From: Streptomyces bottropensis ATCC 25435 | GTDB lineage: Bacteria; Actinomycetota; Actinomycetes; Streptomycetales; Streptomycetaceae | Assembly: GCF_000383595.1 (NCBI RefSeq) | Contig: NZ_KB911581.1 | Coordinates: 3,602,265-3,666,264, forward strand | Direction of reading: 5' to 3' | Length of the DNA stretch: 64,000 nt | Shown: positions 24,844-33,773 of the stretch, piece by piece | How positions within the stretch are numbered: the first letter of the stretch is position 1 | Layout: every line of letters begins with the position of its first letter | Position numbers and translations under genes: made by a program | Notes under the pieces: generated by a model | The model's input: the letters and a program-made list of their open reading frames with translations, nothing else | What the model was told of the DNA's origin: nothing | Databases searched by the model: none

Positions 24844-25302
24844 ATGGACTGGTGTCACTACCGCTTCCGCAGCCTCTGGAGGCTGCCCGCGCCGCCCGCC
24901 GCCGTGTACGACGCGCTCCAGCGGGCCGACGACTACCCGCGCTGGTGGCCCCAGGTCCGCGAGGTGATCCGGATCGACGCCACCACCGGCATCGTACGGA
25001 TCCGTTCGGTCCTGCCGTACGACCTCGCCTTCACCGCCCGCGAGGTACGGCGCGACGCGGCGGCCGGGATCCTGGAGATCGGCATGACCGGCGACCTGGA
25101 CGGCTGGGCCCGCTGGACACTCACCCCCGACGGGGCCGGCACCCTCGCCCGCTACGACCAGGAAGTCGACGTCACCAAGCCCCTGCTGAGACGGCTGGCC
25201 GTACCGGGACGGCCCGTGTTCCGCGCCAACCACGCCCTGATGATGCGGGCAGGACGACGAGGACTCCTCGCGTACCTCACGGAACCTGGCCAAGCGGTTT
25301 GA
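24844..25302 (+). CDS. SRPBCC (START/Bet v1-fold) protein
   Basis: The 152-residue protein has the START-like pattern: YRFRSLWRLPAPPAAVYDALQRADDYPRWWPQV at the start, alternating strands, and a long C-terminal helix (RANHALMMRAGRRGLLAYL). The fold binds hydrophobic ligands and is called a polyketide cyclase/dehydrase in many annotations. No biosynthetic genes are near, so a specific cyclase role is not supported. ATG 24844 lies 6 bp after CAGAAT (24832-24837), suggesting a leaderless mRNA. It is divergent from the large membrane protein. Confidence 0.85.
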   Translation: MDWCHYRFRSLWRLPAPPAAVYDALQRADDYPRWWPQVREVIRIDATTGIVRIRSVLPYDLAFTAREVRRDAAAGILEIGMTGDLDGWARWTLTPDGAGTLARYDQEVDVTKPLLRRLAVPGRPVFRANHALMMRAGRRGLLAYLTEPGQAV

Positions 25303-25328
25303 ACCAGACCCGTCGGGACCTGTATTGT
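25299..25328 (+). promoter_or_regulatory. promoter of the right tRNA-Val
   Basis: TTGAAC (25299-25304) and TATTGT (25323-25328) are 18 bp apart. The -35 element overlaps the stop codon of the SRPBCC gene. The predicted +1 lies a few bases before the tRNA. Confidence 0.75.
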
Positions 25329-25341
25329 TCAGTCCGTTCCC

Positions 25342-25413
25342 GGGCGATTAGCTCAGTGGGAGAGCGCTTCGTTCACACCGAAGAGGTCACTGGTTCGAAC
25401 CCAGTATCGCCCA
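25342..25413 (+). tRNA. tRNA-Val(CAC), right copy
   Basis: The 72-nt cloverleaf has anticodon CAC, is identical to the copy at 14916-14987, and lies in the same direction. CCA is not encoded. Confidence 0.97.
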
Positions 25414-25421
25414 CCGGGTAG

Positions 25422-25453
25422 AGCCGGTCCGCATACGCGGACCGGCTTCTTTC
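25422..25453. terminator. bidirectional terminator after tRNA-Val
   Basis: An 11-bp perfect stem (25422-25432 with 25437-25447) with an ATAC loop, followed by CTTTC, separates the tRNA from the convergent exonuclease gene. Confidence 0.8.
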
Positions 25454-26177
25454 ATGCCGCCGCGGGCATGTCCGGACGCAACGGCCACGCCGGGTCCACC
25501 GCCTCGTCCGTGCCGCTGCGCGCGAACCAGGCCTCCAGGCCGCGCGCCTGCGCCGCGTGCCACACGGCCTGCAGCGTGTGCAGTTCGGCGGGGGAGAGAC
25601 GGGCCAGCCGGGTCGCGAACCGGCGCCCCACCGCGCGGACGACGTCCATCGCCGCCTGCGCGTCGGCTCCCGCGTCGTGCGCGCCGTCCAGTTCGACCTC
25701 GTAGTGCGCGCACAGGTCGGTGAGCGTGCGCCGGCCCTTGCGGTAGCGGTCCAGGTGCTTGTCCAGGACCCGTGGGTCCAGGACCCGCAACGGCGTGGCC
25801 TCGAACCAGTGGTCCAGCGACGAGGCGCGGTGCCGCCGCAACTCACGGTCAAGCAGCGTCAGATCGAACGGCGCGTTCATGACGACCAGCGGGCGGCCGC
25901 GCACCGCCTGCTCCGCCAGCGCCCTGGCTATCTCCTCCATCACCGGCGCCGGCCAGCGGCCGTCGCGCTGCAGATGCTCGTCCGTCAGCCCGTGCACCGC
26001 CGTCGCCGCGGCGGGCACCGGCACGCCCGGGTTCACCAGCCACCGGGTCACCCGGGGGCGGGTGCCGGGCGCGTCCTGGACGACCACGGCCGCCGAGACG
26101 ATCCGGTCGGTCTCTACGTCCACACCCGTGGTCTCCGTGTCGAACGCCGCCAAGGGCCCCTCGTACCAACACGTCAT
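25452..26177 (-). CDS. DnaQ-like 3'-5' exonuclease (DEDDh)
   Basis: The 241-residue protein has the three exonuclease motifs of the DEDDh family: FDTETTG (residues ~12-18, with Asp and Glu metal ligands), VVMNAPFDLTLL (Asp of motif II), and HDAGADAQAA (His and Asp of motif III). AVHGLTD is also typical. It should remove nucleotides from DNA or RNA 3' ends. It is a stand-alone exonuclease, not a polymerase subunit by size, and is sometimes annotated as a DNA polymerase III epsilon-like protein. It is divergent from the DUF4365 gene, with ~170 bp between their starts. Confidence 0.93.
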   Translation of the reverse strand: MTCWYEGPLAAFDTETTGVDVETDRIVSAAVVVQDAPGTRPRVTRWLVNPGVPVPAAATAVHGLTDEHLQRDGRWPAPVMEEIARALAEQAVRGRPLVVMNAPFDLTLLDRELRRHRASSLDHWFEATPLRVLDPRVLDKHLDRYRKGRRTLTDLCAHYEVELDGAHDAGADAQAAMDVVRAVGRRFATRLARLSPAELHTLQAVWHAAQARGLEAWFARSGTDEAVDPAWPLRPDMPAAA

Positions 26178-26345
26178 GTGTCCACAACTCCTCGTTCACC
26201 CACGGCAGCTGACGTCCCGTCTTCTGCCAGTTTGGTGATACCCGGGCTGTTTGCGCCGTACGCCGGAAGGAGACAACAGAAGTACGGGTCTGCGCAGTTC
26301 AGCGGCTCGGTACGGGGAAACACCAGCACTGGAAGGCTGTTGGTC

Positions 26346-26912
26346 ATGGCCATAGCGCAGCCCGAGCGGGGCGGGCTGCTGCCCGAGCACGCGGCACCGC
26401 TCCGCGGCTCCCTCGCCACCACCGCCTGCATGGAGACTTTGCAGGTGGGCTATCTGCACGCGGTGGCCGCCGCGGCCGGCTGCTCGCTCTCCCAGCCCTT
26501 TCCGGACAACGGCATCGACTGGCACGTCAGCCACGGCTCGCCCGGTCACACGGTCGACGACGAGGTCACCATCAAGGTGCAGCTCAAGGCCACCTACCAG
26601 CTCGCGCCGAACCCGGCCGGCCGGTCCTTCTCCTTCACCCTCGACAACCAGCACCTGGCGAAGCTGGCCCGCACCCCCGTGTCGGTGCACAAGATCCTGG
26701 TCGTGATGATCGTCCCCCGCTCGCAGGAGCAGTGGCTGCGGGCCGGTCACGACCGTCTGGACCTGCGGCACTGCTGCTACTGGATCAACCTCGCCGGACA
26801 CCCGATCACCGGTAGGCACCGCACCACCGTGCGCATACCGACCTCGCGCATCTTCGACGACCGAGCGCTCTGCGAGATCATGACGCGGGTCGGAACGGGA
26901 GGCAGACCGTGA
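26346..26912 (+). CDS. DUF4365 protein, PD-(D/E)XK nuclease-like
   Basis: The 188-residue protein matches DUF4365: NGIDWHVS (around residue 57), then a spaced TIKVQLKAT (~77). This pattern of Asp, then Q-x-K, is that of PD-(D/E)XK nuclease folds such as Mrr-type enzymes, with Gln in place of Glu. Further on are FTLDNQHLAKLARTP and HCCYWINLAG. A nuclease role is inferred from the motif only. GGAAGG lies 8 bp before ATG 26346. The next gene overlaps its stop (GTGA), so the two proteins are probably made together and may interact. Confidence 0.78.
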   Translation: MAIAQPERGGLLPEHAAPLRGSLATTACMETLQVGYLHAVAAAAGCSLSQPFPDNGIDWHVSHGSPGHTVDDEVTIKVQLKATYQLAPNPAGRSFSFTLDNQHLAKLARTPVSVHKILVVMIVPRSQEQWLRAGHDRLDLRHCCYWINLAGHPITGRHRTTVRIPTSRIFDDRALCEIMTRVGTGGRP

Positions 26913-28339
26913 CCCACGGCCCCATCGACGACGACGGCTCCGGCACGCGCCGCTACGACGAGGGACCCGGCCGACGGCCCTACGACGACGCGTCCGCCCG
27001 ACGCGCGCGAGGTGCCGACACGTCGGACCGGCGTCCCTACGCCGAGGACGGGACGGCGAGCCGTCCGGGTGGCGAGGACGGCCGGGCGCCGCGTCCCGAC
27101 GCGGAGGGTGCGGCCGTACGCCGTCCCATCGGGGAGCCCGTACGCCCGGTACGGTCCCACCCCGTCGAGCCCACCTGGACCCGGCCGCCCGACCCCGACC
27201 AGGTCGACCCCGGGGTTCTCGGCGCCCTGCTGCGCCGGCACGGCTGGCAGCGGCGCGGCGGAGCCACCGGGCGGTACGGCCGCTGGACCCCGCCGGGGCC
27301 GGCCGGGCGGGGCATGAGCCTGCTCGTGCCCGAGAACCGGGCCTTTCCCGACAGCGACGACCTGCTCGGCGAAGCCCTCACGGCCCTGTCCCGGAGCGGC
27401 TCGCCCGCCGCGCGGGACGTGCTGGTCGCGCTCACCGTGCCCAGCGACGAGATCCACTGGTGGCGGGACGTGCCCACCGGCCCACTGGGCACCGCCTCCT
27501 GGGGTGTCGAGGACCAACTGCGTTCGGCCGCCCGCCAGATGCTCCTCGCGGCGGCGCTGGCCACCCGCGCGCGTGCCGGGTACTACGGCGCCCGGCACCG
27601 CCTGCCCGCCGCCGCCTGTCTGGACGGCGTCCTCGTCGGCGCCGCCCCCGGCGGCCGCCACCTCACCGCCTTCGTCCCCGTGGCCGGCGGCCGCCCCCTG
27701 GCCCTGCGCCTGCACCAGGCCCTCTACGCCGCCCGCGAGGCCATCGACTACCAGCGGGCCACCGGCGGCATGGAGGCCTTCGACGGCGCTGTCGAGGCCG
27801 GGGTCAGCCATGAGCTGACCGAGGCGCTCGTCGCCCTCGTCCGCGGCACCGAGGGCGCCCGGGTCGCCGTGGACTGGGCACCCGCCGCCGGGGTCCCCGA
27901 GGGGGGCACGGCGCCGGCCGAGCCCGTCGAGTTCTCCCCGGGCGACCTGCCCGTGCTGCGCGAGGCCGGCGCCCGGTATCTGCGCGAGGAGCCCTCGATC
28001 CCGGTACGCATCACCGGGGCCGTGGTCCGGATGCGCCGGTCCGCCGGGCGCGGCGAGGGCACCGTACGGCTGCGGGTCCTCGCCGGCGCCGAGGTGCCGC
28101 ACGTGCGTATGACCCTGGACGAGGAGTCGTACCGGATCGCGGGCCAGGCCCACCTCGTGGGACTGCCGGTCCGGGTGCGCGGGAGGCTGGAGAGCCGCGG
28201 CGGGTTCCGGCGGCTCACGGACGCCGACGGCATCGCGCCCGTGCAGGTCGACGAGGCGGAGCGGGACCGGCTGATGAAGTCGCTGCAGGAGACCGCGGAG
28301 ATCACGGCCTTCTTCGAGGAGGCCTGCGGAGGGGACTGA
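26909..28339 (+). CDS. uncharacterised protein with disordered Arg/Asp-rich N-terminus (476 aa)
   Basis: GTG 26909 overlaps the DUF4365 stop as GTGA. The first ~95 residues are low-complexity and rich in Arg, Asp, Gly and Pro (RRYDEGPGRRPYDD). A folded region follows from about residue 95 (DPGVLGALLRRHGWQRRGG) to ~330. A C-terminal part (~360-470) has repeated beta strands (VRITGAVVRMRRS, GLPVRVRGRLESRGG) suggestive of an OB- or SH3-like fold. No catalytic motif is recognised. Coupling to a nuclease-like gene and the position before thrS are its only context. Confidence 0.8.
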   Translation: MTHGPIDDDGSGTRRYDEGPGRRPYDDASARRARGADTSDRRPYAEDGTASRPGGEDGRAPRPDAEGAAVRRPIGEPVRPVRSHPVEPTWTRPPDPDQVDPGVLGALLRRHGWQRRGGATGRYGRWTPPGPAGRGMSLLVPENRAFPDSDDLLGEALTALSRSGSPAARDVLVALTVPSDEIHWWRDVPTGPLGTASWGVEDQLRSAARQMLLAAALATRARAGYYGARHRLPAAACLDGVLVGAAPGGRHLTAFVPVAGGRPLALRLHQALYAAREAIDYQRATGGMEAFDGAVEAGVSHELTEALVALVRGTEGARVAVDWAPAAGVPEGGTAPAEPVEFSPGDLPVLREAGARYLREEPSIPVRITGAVVRMRRSAGRGEGTVRLRVLAGAEVPHVRMTLDEESYRIAGQAHLVGLPVRVRGRLESRGGFRRLTDADGIAPVQVDEAERDRLMKSLQETAEITAFFEEACGGD

Positions 28340-28441
28340 GGTATCTGTTTCGCGAGGAGCACCCCGGGCTCGGTACGATCCTTCCCAATGGCCCTGGCCG
28401 CAGCAGACCGACCGGGCCGCCCCTTCAGGTAGGAGAAACCG

Positions 28442-30418
28442 GTGTCCGACGTCCGTGTGATCATCCAACGCGATTCCGAGCGGGACGAGCGCGTGGTGAC
28501 GACGGGCACTACGGCCGCCGACCTCTTCGCCGGCGAGCGTACCGTCGTGGCCGCTCGCGTGGCCGGAGAGCTGAAGGACCTCGCGTACGAGGTGCGCGAC
28601 GGCGAGACCGTCGAGGCCGTGGAGATCTCCTCCGAGGACGGCCTCGACATCCTGCGCCACTCCACCGCGCACGTCATGGCGCAGGCGGTGCAGGAGCTGT
28701 TCCCGGAGGCGAAGCTGGGCATCGGTCCGCCGGTGCGGGACGGCTTCTACTACGACTTCGACGTGGAGAAGCCCTTCACGCCCGAGGACCTCAAGGCCGT
28801 CGAGAAGAAGATGCAGGAGATCCAGAAGCGCGGCCAGCGCTTCTCGCGCCGCGTCGTCTCCGACGAGGCCGCCCGCGAGGAGCTGGCGGACGAGCCCTAC
28901 AAGCTGGAGCTGATCGGCCTCAAGGGCTCGGCTTCCTCCGACGACGGCGCGGACGTCGAGGTCGGCGCCGGCGAGCTGACGATCTACGACAACCTGGACG
29001 CCAAGACCGGTGACCTGTGCTGGAAGGACCTCTGCCGCGGTCCCCACCTGCCCACCACCCGCAACATCCCGGCGTTCAAGCTGATGCGCAACGCCGCCGC
29101 GTACTGGCGCGGCAGCGAGAAGAACCCCATGCTCCAGCGCATCTACGGCACCGCCTGGCCCTCCAAGGAGGAGCTGAAGGCGCACCTCGACTTCCTCGCC
29201 GAGGCCGAGAAGCGCGACCACCGCAAGCTGGGCAGCGAGCTGGACCTGTTCTCCATCCCGGAGCAGATCGGCTCCGGCCTCGCCGTCTTCCACCCCAAGG
29301 GCGGCGTCGTCCGCCGGGTCATGGAGGACTACTCGCGCCGCCGGCACGAGGAGGAGGGCTACGAGTTCGTCTACACCCCGCACGCCACGAAGGGGAAGCT
29401 CTTCGAGACCTCGGGCCACCTGGACTGGTACGCCGACGGCATGTACCCGCCCATGCAGCTCGACGAGGGCGTGGACTACTACCTCAAGCCCATGAACTGC
29501 CCGATGCACAACCTGATCTTCGACGCGCGCGGCCGCTCGTACCGCGAACTGCCGCTGCGTCTCTTCGAGTTCGGGACCGTGTACCGGTACGAGAAGTCCG
29601 GCGTCGTGCACGGCTTGACCCGCGCGCGTGGTTTCACCCAGGACGACGCGCACATCTACTGCACCCGTGAGCAGATGGCGGACGAGCTCGACAAGACGCT
29701 CACCTTCGTGCTGAACCTGCTGCGCGACTACGGTCTGACCGACTTCTACCTGGAGCTGTCCACCAAGGACCCGGAGAAGTTCGTCGGCTCCGACGAGGTG
29801 TGGGAGGAGGCCACCGAGACACTGCGGCAGGTGGCCGAGAAGCAGGGCCTCCCGCTGGTCCCGGACCCGGGCGGCGCCGCCTTCTACGGGCCGAAGATCT
29901 CCGTCCAGACCAAGGACGCGATCGGCCGCACCTGGCAGATGTCGACCGTGCAGCTCGACTTCAACCTGCCGGAGCGCTTCGACCTGGAGTACACCGGTCC
30001 GGACGGTGCCAAGCAGCGCCCGGTCATGATCCACCGCGCGCTGTTCGGCTCCATCGAGCGGTTCTTCGCGGTGCTCCTGGAGCACTACGCGGGCGCGTTC
30101 CCGGCCTGGCTCGCACCCGTCCAGGCGGTCGGTATCCCGATCGGTGACGCGCACGTGGACTACCTGCAGACGTTCGCCGCCGAAGCGAAGAAGAAGGGGC
30201 TGCGCGTCGACGTCGACGCCTCCTCCGACCGTATGCAGAAGAAGATCCGCAACGCCCAGAAGGCCAAGGTGCCGTTCATGGTCATCGCCGGTGACGAGGA
30301 CATGGCGGCCGGTGCCGTCTCGTTCCGCTACCGCGACGGCTCGCAGGAGAACGGCATCCCGGTCGAGGAGGCCATCGCGAAGATCGCGCAGGTCGTGGAG
30401 GACCGCGTCCAGATCTGA
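28442..30418 (+). CDS. thrS: threonyl-tRNA synthetase
   Basis: The 658-residue enzyme has the full ThrRS order: an N-terminal TGS domain (~1-65), an editing domain with [11 protein letters not shown] (~74) and the later CRGPHLPTT, a class II catalytic core with [20 protein letters not shown] and MNCPMH (zinc-binding Cys ~353), and a C-terminal anticodon domain. It charges tRNA-Thr and deacylates mischarged seryl-tRNA. The GTG start follows GGTAGGAGAAACC. I looked for a T-box leader in the 102-bp gap upstream and found none. A hairpin terminator follows the stop and runs into the end of the convergent channel gene. Confidence 0.98.
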   Translation: MSDVRVIIQRDSERDERVVTTGTTAADLFAGERTVVAARVAGELKDLAYEVRDGETVEAVEISSEDGLDILRHSTAHVMAQAVQELFPEAKLGIGPPVRDGFYYDFDVEKPFTPEDLKAVEKKMQEIQKRGQRFSRRVVSDEAAREELADEPYKLELIGLKGSASSDDGADVEVGAGELTIYDNLDAKTGDLCWKDLCRGPHLPTTRNIPAFKLMRNAAAYWRGSEKNPMLQRIYGTAWPSKEELKAHLDFLAEAEKRDHRKLGSELDLFSIPEQIGSGLAVFHPKGGVVRRVMEDYSRRRHEEEGYEFVYTPHATKGKLFETSGHLDWYADGMYPPMQLDEGVDYYLKPMNCPMHNLIFDARGRSYRELPLRLFEFGTVYRYEKSGVVHGLTRARGFTQDDAHIYCTREQMADELDKTLTFVLNLLRDYGLTDFYLELSTKDPEKFVGSDEVWEEATETLRQVAEKQGLPLVPDPGGAAFYGPKISVQTKDAIGRTWQMSTVQLDFNLPERFDLEYTGPDGAKQRPVMIHRALFGSIERFFAVLLEHYAGAFPAWLAPVQAVGIPIGDAHVDYLQTFAAEAKKKGLRVDVDASSDRMQKKIRNAQKAKVPFMVIAGDEDMAAGAVSFRYRDGSQENGIPVEEAIAKIAQVVEDRVQI

Positions 30419-30437
30419 GGCGTACCCGCGCCGAGGC

Positions 30438-30472
30438 GGGGCCCCCGGAGAGTTCAGCTCACCGGGGGCCCC
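30438..30472. terminator. thrS terminator overlapping the end of the channel gene
   Basis: GGGGCCCCCGG (30438-30448) pairs perfectly with 30462-30472. The hairpin spans the stop codon of the convergent K+ channel gene (30454). Confidence 0.75.
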
Positions 30473-31110
30473 TGCTCGTCCTCCCGCGCGAACACCTGGA
30501 GCAGCCACGTCCCGAACGAACCCGTCACCGTGCCGAGCAGGGCGAGACCGCAGGCCATCAGGAACACGGCGATCGTCCGGCCCATCGGCGTCACGGGCGT
30601 GACGTCCCCGTACCCCACCGTGGCGAGCGTGGCGCAGGTCCACCACACGGAGTCCCCGAACGTCAGGATCGTCGCGTCCGGTGCGTCGTGTTCCTGCTGG
30701 TAGACGGCGAGGGCGCCGGTAAAGCCGAGCAGGGTCACGGACAGGCCCGCGTAGACGGCCACGCGCGCGTGCAGGGAGAGCCGGGGTCGTTCGTGGCGGC
30801 GCTGCACGGCGTCGTGGATCTGCACCACCCGCAGGGGGCGCAGCAGTGGCAGCACGAGCACGATGGTGTCCAGCCAGTGGACGCGCACGAACTTCGGGCC
30901 CAGTCCGCTCAGCCGCCAGCGCACCGCGTAGTCGAGGACGAAGATCGCCCAGCACGCCATGGTCACCGCCAGACAGAGGTCGAGCCAGACCTGGGGGAGG
31001 CCGAGGGCGAGCACCCGTACCGCGTACGAGGCGAGGAAGAGGGCCGACGCCCCGGCGAGGACGCGTCCGGTGCGCTGCTCCCAGCGGAGCGTGCGGCTGT
31101 CGAGGTCCAT
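30454..31110 (-). CDS. voltage-gated-like K+ channel
   Basis: From ATG 31110 the protein has 218 residues. It has about six hydrophobic segments and the selectivity filter TLATVGYGD (TVGYGD at 164-169), placed between a pore helix (SVWWTCA) and the last span (IAVFLMACGLALLGTVTG). The S4 region has only a few basic residues (LLRPLRVVQIHDAVQRRHERPR, ~89-110), so voltage gating may be weak. Four subunits should form a K+ pore in the plasma membrane. The frame extends upstream to 31431 across the divergent HIT gene, and that part is not coding here. GAGGCG immediately precedes the ATG. Confidence 0.9.
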   Translation of the reverse strand: MDLDSRTLRWEQRTGRVLAGASALFLASYAVRVLALGLPQVWLDLCLAVTMACWAIFVLDYAVRWRLSGLGPKFVRVHWLDTIVLVLPLLRPLRVVQIHDAVQRRHERPRLSLHARVAVYAGLSVTLLGFTGALAVYQQEHDAPDATILTFGDSVWWTCATLATVGYGDVTPVTPMGRTIAVFLMACGLALLGTVTGSFGTWLLQVFAREDEQGPPVS

Positions 31111-31189
31111 CGCCTCAGCTTGGGCCCGCCGGTCGCGCCCGGGTACCCGCCGACACGCCGCGAACGGGCGAAGCAATATGCTGCACTGC

Positions 31190-31738
31190 ATGACGAGTGA
31201 GCCGGAGCAGCAGATCGGAGTGGGGACGCAGGACGCGTTCCAGCGCCTGTGGACGCCCCACCGGATGGCGTACATCCAGGGTGAGAACAAGCCGACCGGT
31301 CCCGGGGCCGGCGACGGCTGTCCGTTCTGCTCGATCCCGGCGATGTCGGATGAGGACGGCCTGGTCATCAGGCGCGGCGAGCATGTGTACGCGGTGCTCA
31401 ACCTGTACCCGTACAACGGCGGCCACCTCATGGTCGTGCCCTTCCGGCACGTCGCCGACTACACGGACCTCACCGGGCCGGAGACCGCCGAGCTGGCCGA
31501 GCTGACCAAGCAGTCCATGACCGCCCTGCGTACCGCCTCCGGCGCGCACGGCTTCAACATCGGCATGAACCAGGGCACGGTCGCGGGCGCCGGCATCGCG
31601 GCCCACCTCCACCAGCACATCGTCCCCCGCTGGGGCGGCGACACCAACTTCATGCCGGTCGTCGGCCACACCCGGATCCTGCCCCAACTCCTGGCCGACA
31701 CAAGAAAGATGCTGGCCGAGGCCTGGCCGACGCACTGA
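31190..31738 (+). CDS. HIT-family hydrolase (AP4A phosphorylase-like)
   Basis: The 182-residue protein carries the histidine triad HLHQHIVPR (139-147) and an N-terminal CPFC (44-47), likely a zinc site with later His residues. FNIGMNQG and YNGGHLMVVPFRHV are also typical. It should cleave or phosphorolyse dinucleoside polyphosphates such as Ap4A. ATG 31190 follows a TATGCT (31177-31182) by 7 bp, consistent with a leaderless mRNA. Another ATG at 31178, four codons upstream and after GGGCGAAG, is the alternative. It is divergent from the channel gene. Confidence 0.9.
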   Translation: MTSEPEQQIGVGTQDAFQRLWTPHRMAYIQGENKPTGPGAGDGCPFCSIPAMSDEDGLVIRRGEHVYAVLNLYPYNGGHLMVVPFRHVADYTDLTGPETAELAELTKQSMTALRTASGAHGFNIGMNQGTVAGAGIAAHLHQHIVPRWGGDTNFMPVVGHTRILPQLLADTRKMLAEAWPTH

Positions 31739-31835
31739 ACCTGGCCTCGGCGGTCCTTCGCCCGCGGGCCCCCACCCACCCGCACCCGAGAACGCCACCG
31801 CCCCCCGCACCCCCCGGCCCAGGCCGGCGCAGCGC

Positions 31836-33506
31836 TCACGCGTCGTAGAGGTCCGCCTTCCGCGGCGACACGTCCTGTACCGCCCCGCTGAGGAACCCGG
31901 CCCGGGAGCCGAACTTCTCGGTGTCCACGCCGTTGTCCTTGAGGACCTTGATCGCGGCGTTGTGCACCACGCGGAGCACGGGTGTGGCGGCGCGCAGCGC
32001 GTCGTCGGCCATGAAGCGGTGCCGCCAGGGCTGGTCGGCCCAGGCGTGCCGCAGACCGAACGGCTCGGGCAGGCCGATGGAACCGCCGAGCCAGTTGAGC
32101 AGCGGCGGGTACCAGGTCAGCGGGGCACGCGCGGCGAGGCGTACGACCTCGTCCGCGTCGACGAGGGGGAGCTTCACCTTGCGGGTCTCCCAGAACCTGA
32201 GCGACTTCTGGACTTCCTTCTCCTTGGCCGCCGGCCCGGTCGTGAACAGTCCGTGCACCGGGCCCAGGGCGTGTCCGGTCACCTCGATGCGGAGCGTCTG
32301 GTGCAGCACGGTGACCGTGACCATCATGGTGATGATCAACTGGCCGTCCCAGAGCGTCCACTGGACCCCCAGGTAGTGCCGGTTGCCGCTGCCGAAGTGC
32401 TGCTTGTTGCAGATCTCCTGTATCGCGTGCGACTTGAACTGGTAGGCGTCCACGTCGGTGCTGTCGGGGCGGGCCACGGCGCCCGCGCCCTCGCCGATGG
32501 GGCTGACGATCCAGTGCTTGATGGAGGGCGCCGTGAAACCACCGGTGTTGAGGGGGGTGCGCTCCAGCATGCGCAGCTGGTCGTGGATGGCGCGTATGAC
32601 GTCCCAGCTGCGGAACGGGTGGATCTCCTTGCCCGCCTCGGCCGGCACGAGGTCCTCCGCGAGCTGCCAGGCGCCCCAGCGGGTGCCCATGCCGAGGATG
32701 CCCTTGGGACCGGCGTAGAAGACGAGGTTGGAACGCTGCTCGGCGCTGAGCCGGGCCAGTTCCTTGCGCAGCTGCTCGGCCTTGGTCTCGTTGGGACTGC
32801 CGGGCACGGCCTCGGGGATCTTGGCGCCGACGCCACCGCCGGCCAGCAGACCGGACCAGCGGTCCCGCAGGTCCGCGGCGGCGCGCTCACAGATCTGCTT
32901 CGCCCAGAACCAGCCGACCACGGGCAGCACCACGCAGGCGCGTGCGTACCAGCCCCAGATGCCGTCGAACGGCATCCTCAGCAGGAAGATCACGGCGAGG
33001 GCGCCCACGGCGAACAGCAGTGTGGTGCCGAGGACGCCGGCGCGCTTGTCAAGCTTGGCGACCGTGGTGCGGATCTGGAAGACGAGCAGCCACAGCAGCA
33101 GGCCGGGCAGGAAGAGCAGGCCGCACAGGACCATCACCGCCGAGAGCCAGTTGTCGCGCTCCCGGCGGATGTTGTTCGCCGCGAGGCAGTGCTCGACGAC
33201 GACCTGCGGTTCCATGCCGAAGGACTGGATGAGGGGTTTGCGGCCCGCGCCGACCATCCGGTCCCGCACCGCGAGGGAGAACGCCTCCCCGAGGTTCGGC
33301 CGGAAGATGGTCGCCCACTTGCGGCCGGGTTTCACCGCCGACTTGTGCCAGTCGTTGTTGGCCTTGAGGATCTCCGCGATCTCGTTGTCCCGGTAGGCCG
33401 CGGACGCCAGGGCGTACGTCGCCGCCGTCTGGCCCGCGGTGCCCGTCAGCGGCACCTGTGCCCCGGGAGTGAAATCGAAATTGTCCGCCACCGCCGCCGC
33501 CCCCAT
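31836..33506 (-). CDS. uncharacterised membrane protein (556 aa)
   Basis: From ATG 33506 the protein has 556 residues. A soluble N-terminal part (~1-120) contains LKANNDWHKSAVKPGRKW and LAVRDRMVG. Three hydrophobic segments follow (~123-145, 157-180, 187-205). A long cytoplasmic-looking region (~210-556) then includes LSAEQRSNLVFYAGPKGILGMG, IRAIHDQLRMLERTPLNTGGF and a possible further span near residue 390 (LIITMMVTVTVLHQTL). I do not recognise the family. AGGAG lies 13 bp upstream of the ATG. It stands alone between the HIT and EF-G2 genes. Confidence 0.82.
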   Translation of the reverse strand: MGAAAVADNFDFTPGAQVPLTGTAGQTAATYALASAAYRDNEIAEILKANNDWHKSAVKPGRKWATIFRPNLGEAFSLAVRDRMVGAGRKPLIQSFGMEPQVVVEHCLAANNIRRERDNWLSAVMVLCGLLFLPGLLLWLLVFQIRTTVAKLDKRAGVLGTTLLFAVGALAVIFLLRMPFDGIWGWYARACVVLPVVGWFWAKQICERAAADLRDRWSGLLAGGGVGAKIPEAVPGSPNETKAEQLRKELARLSAEQRSNLVFYAGPKGILGMGTRWGAWQLAEDLVPAEAGKEIHPFRSWDVIRAIHDQLRMLERTPLNTGGFTAPSIKHWIVSPIGEGAGAVARPDSTDVDAYQFKSHAIQEICNKQHFGSGNRHYLGVQWTLWDGQLIITMMVTVTVLHQTLRIEVTGHALGPVHGLFTTGPAAKEKEVQKSLRFWETRKVKLPLVDADEVVRLAARAPLTWYPPLLNWLGGSIGLPEPFGLRHAWADQPWRHRFMADDALRAATPVLRVVHNAAIKVLKDNGVDTEKFGSRAGFLSGAVQDVSPRKADLYDA

Positions 33507-33773
33507 CGCCGCACACTCGCTCCTGCGGCTCTTCCCGACTTCCGTGCTCCGCACACCTGTTGATCAGGTCATAACCCGATCCGGGCCCGATCGAGCCATA
33601 TTGTCGATCAGGTGATCAGCGTATCCGCAGCGGTGGACACCGCGCGGTGCGAAGAACGGACATTCACGGAACCCACCGGCCGTGAAACGGCGTTGCCCCG
33701 CCCACGGTCCCTCGGCGAACGGCCGGGGCCGTTCGCCGACAGAGCGCCGGGACCTCGCTTCCGCCCCGAACCG

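Noticed and set aside
14916..25413. Prophage or integrative element at tRNA-Val
   Set aside because: The tRNA duplication invites this, but there is no integrase, relaxase, phage gene or other mobility gene between the copies.
28340..28441. T-box or other leader before thrS
   Set aside because: The gap is only 102 bp and has no T-box sequence or specifier hairpin.
26777..30955. 1392-aa minus-strand open frame over thrS and its upstream genes
   Set aside because: It lies opposite the clear thrS and 476-aa genes, has biased low-complexity composition and no motif; a product of high GC on the non-coding strand.
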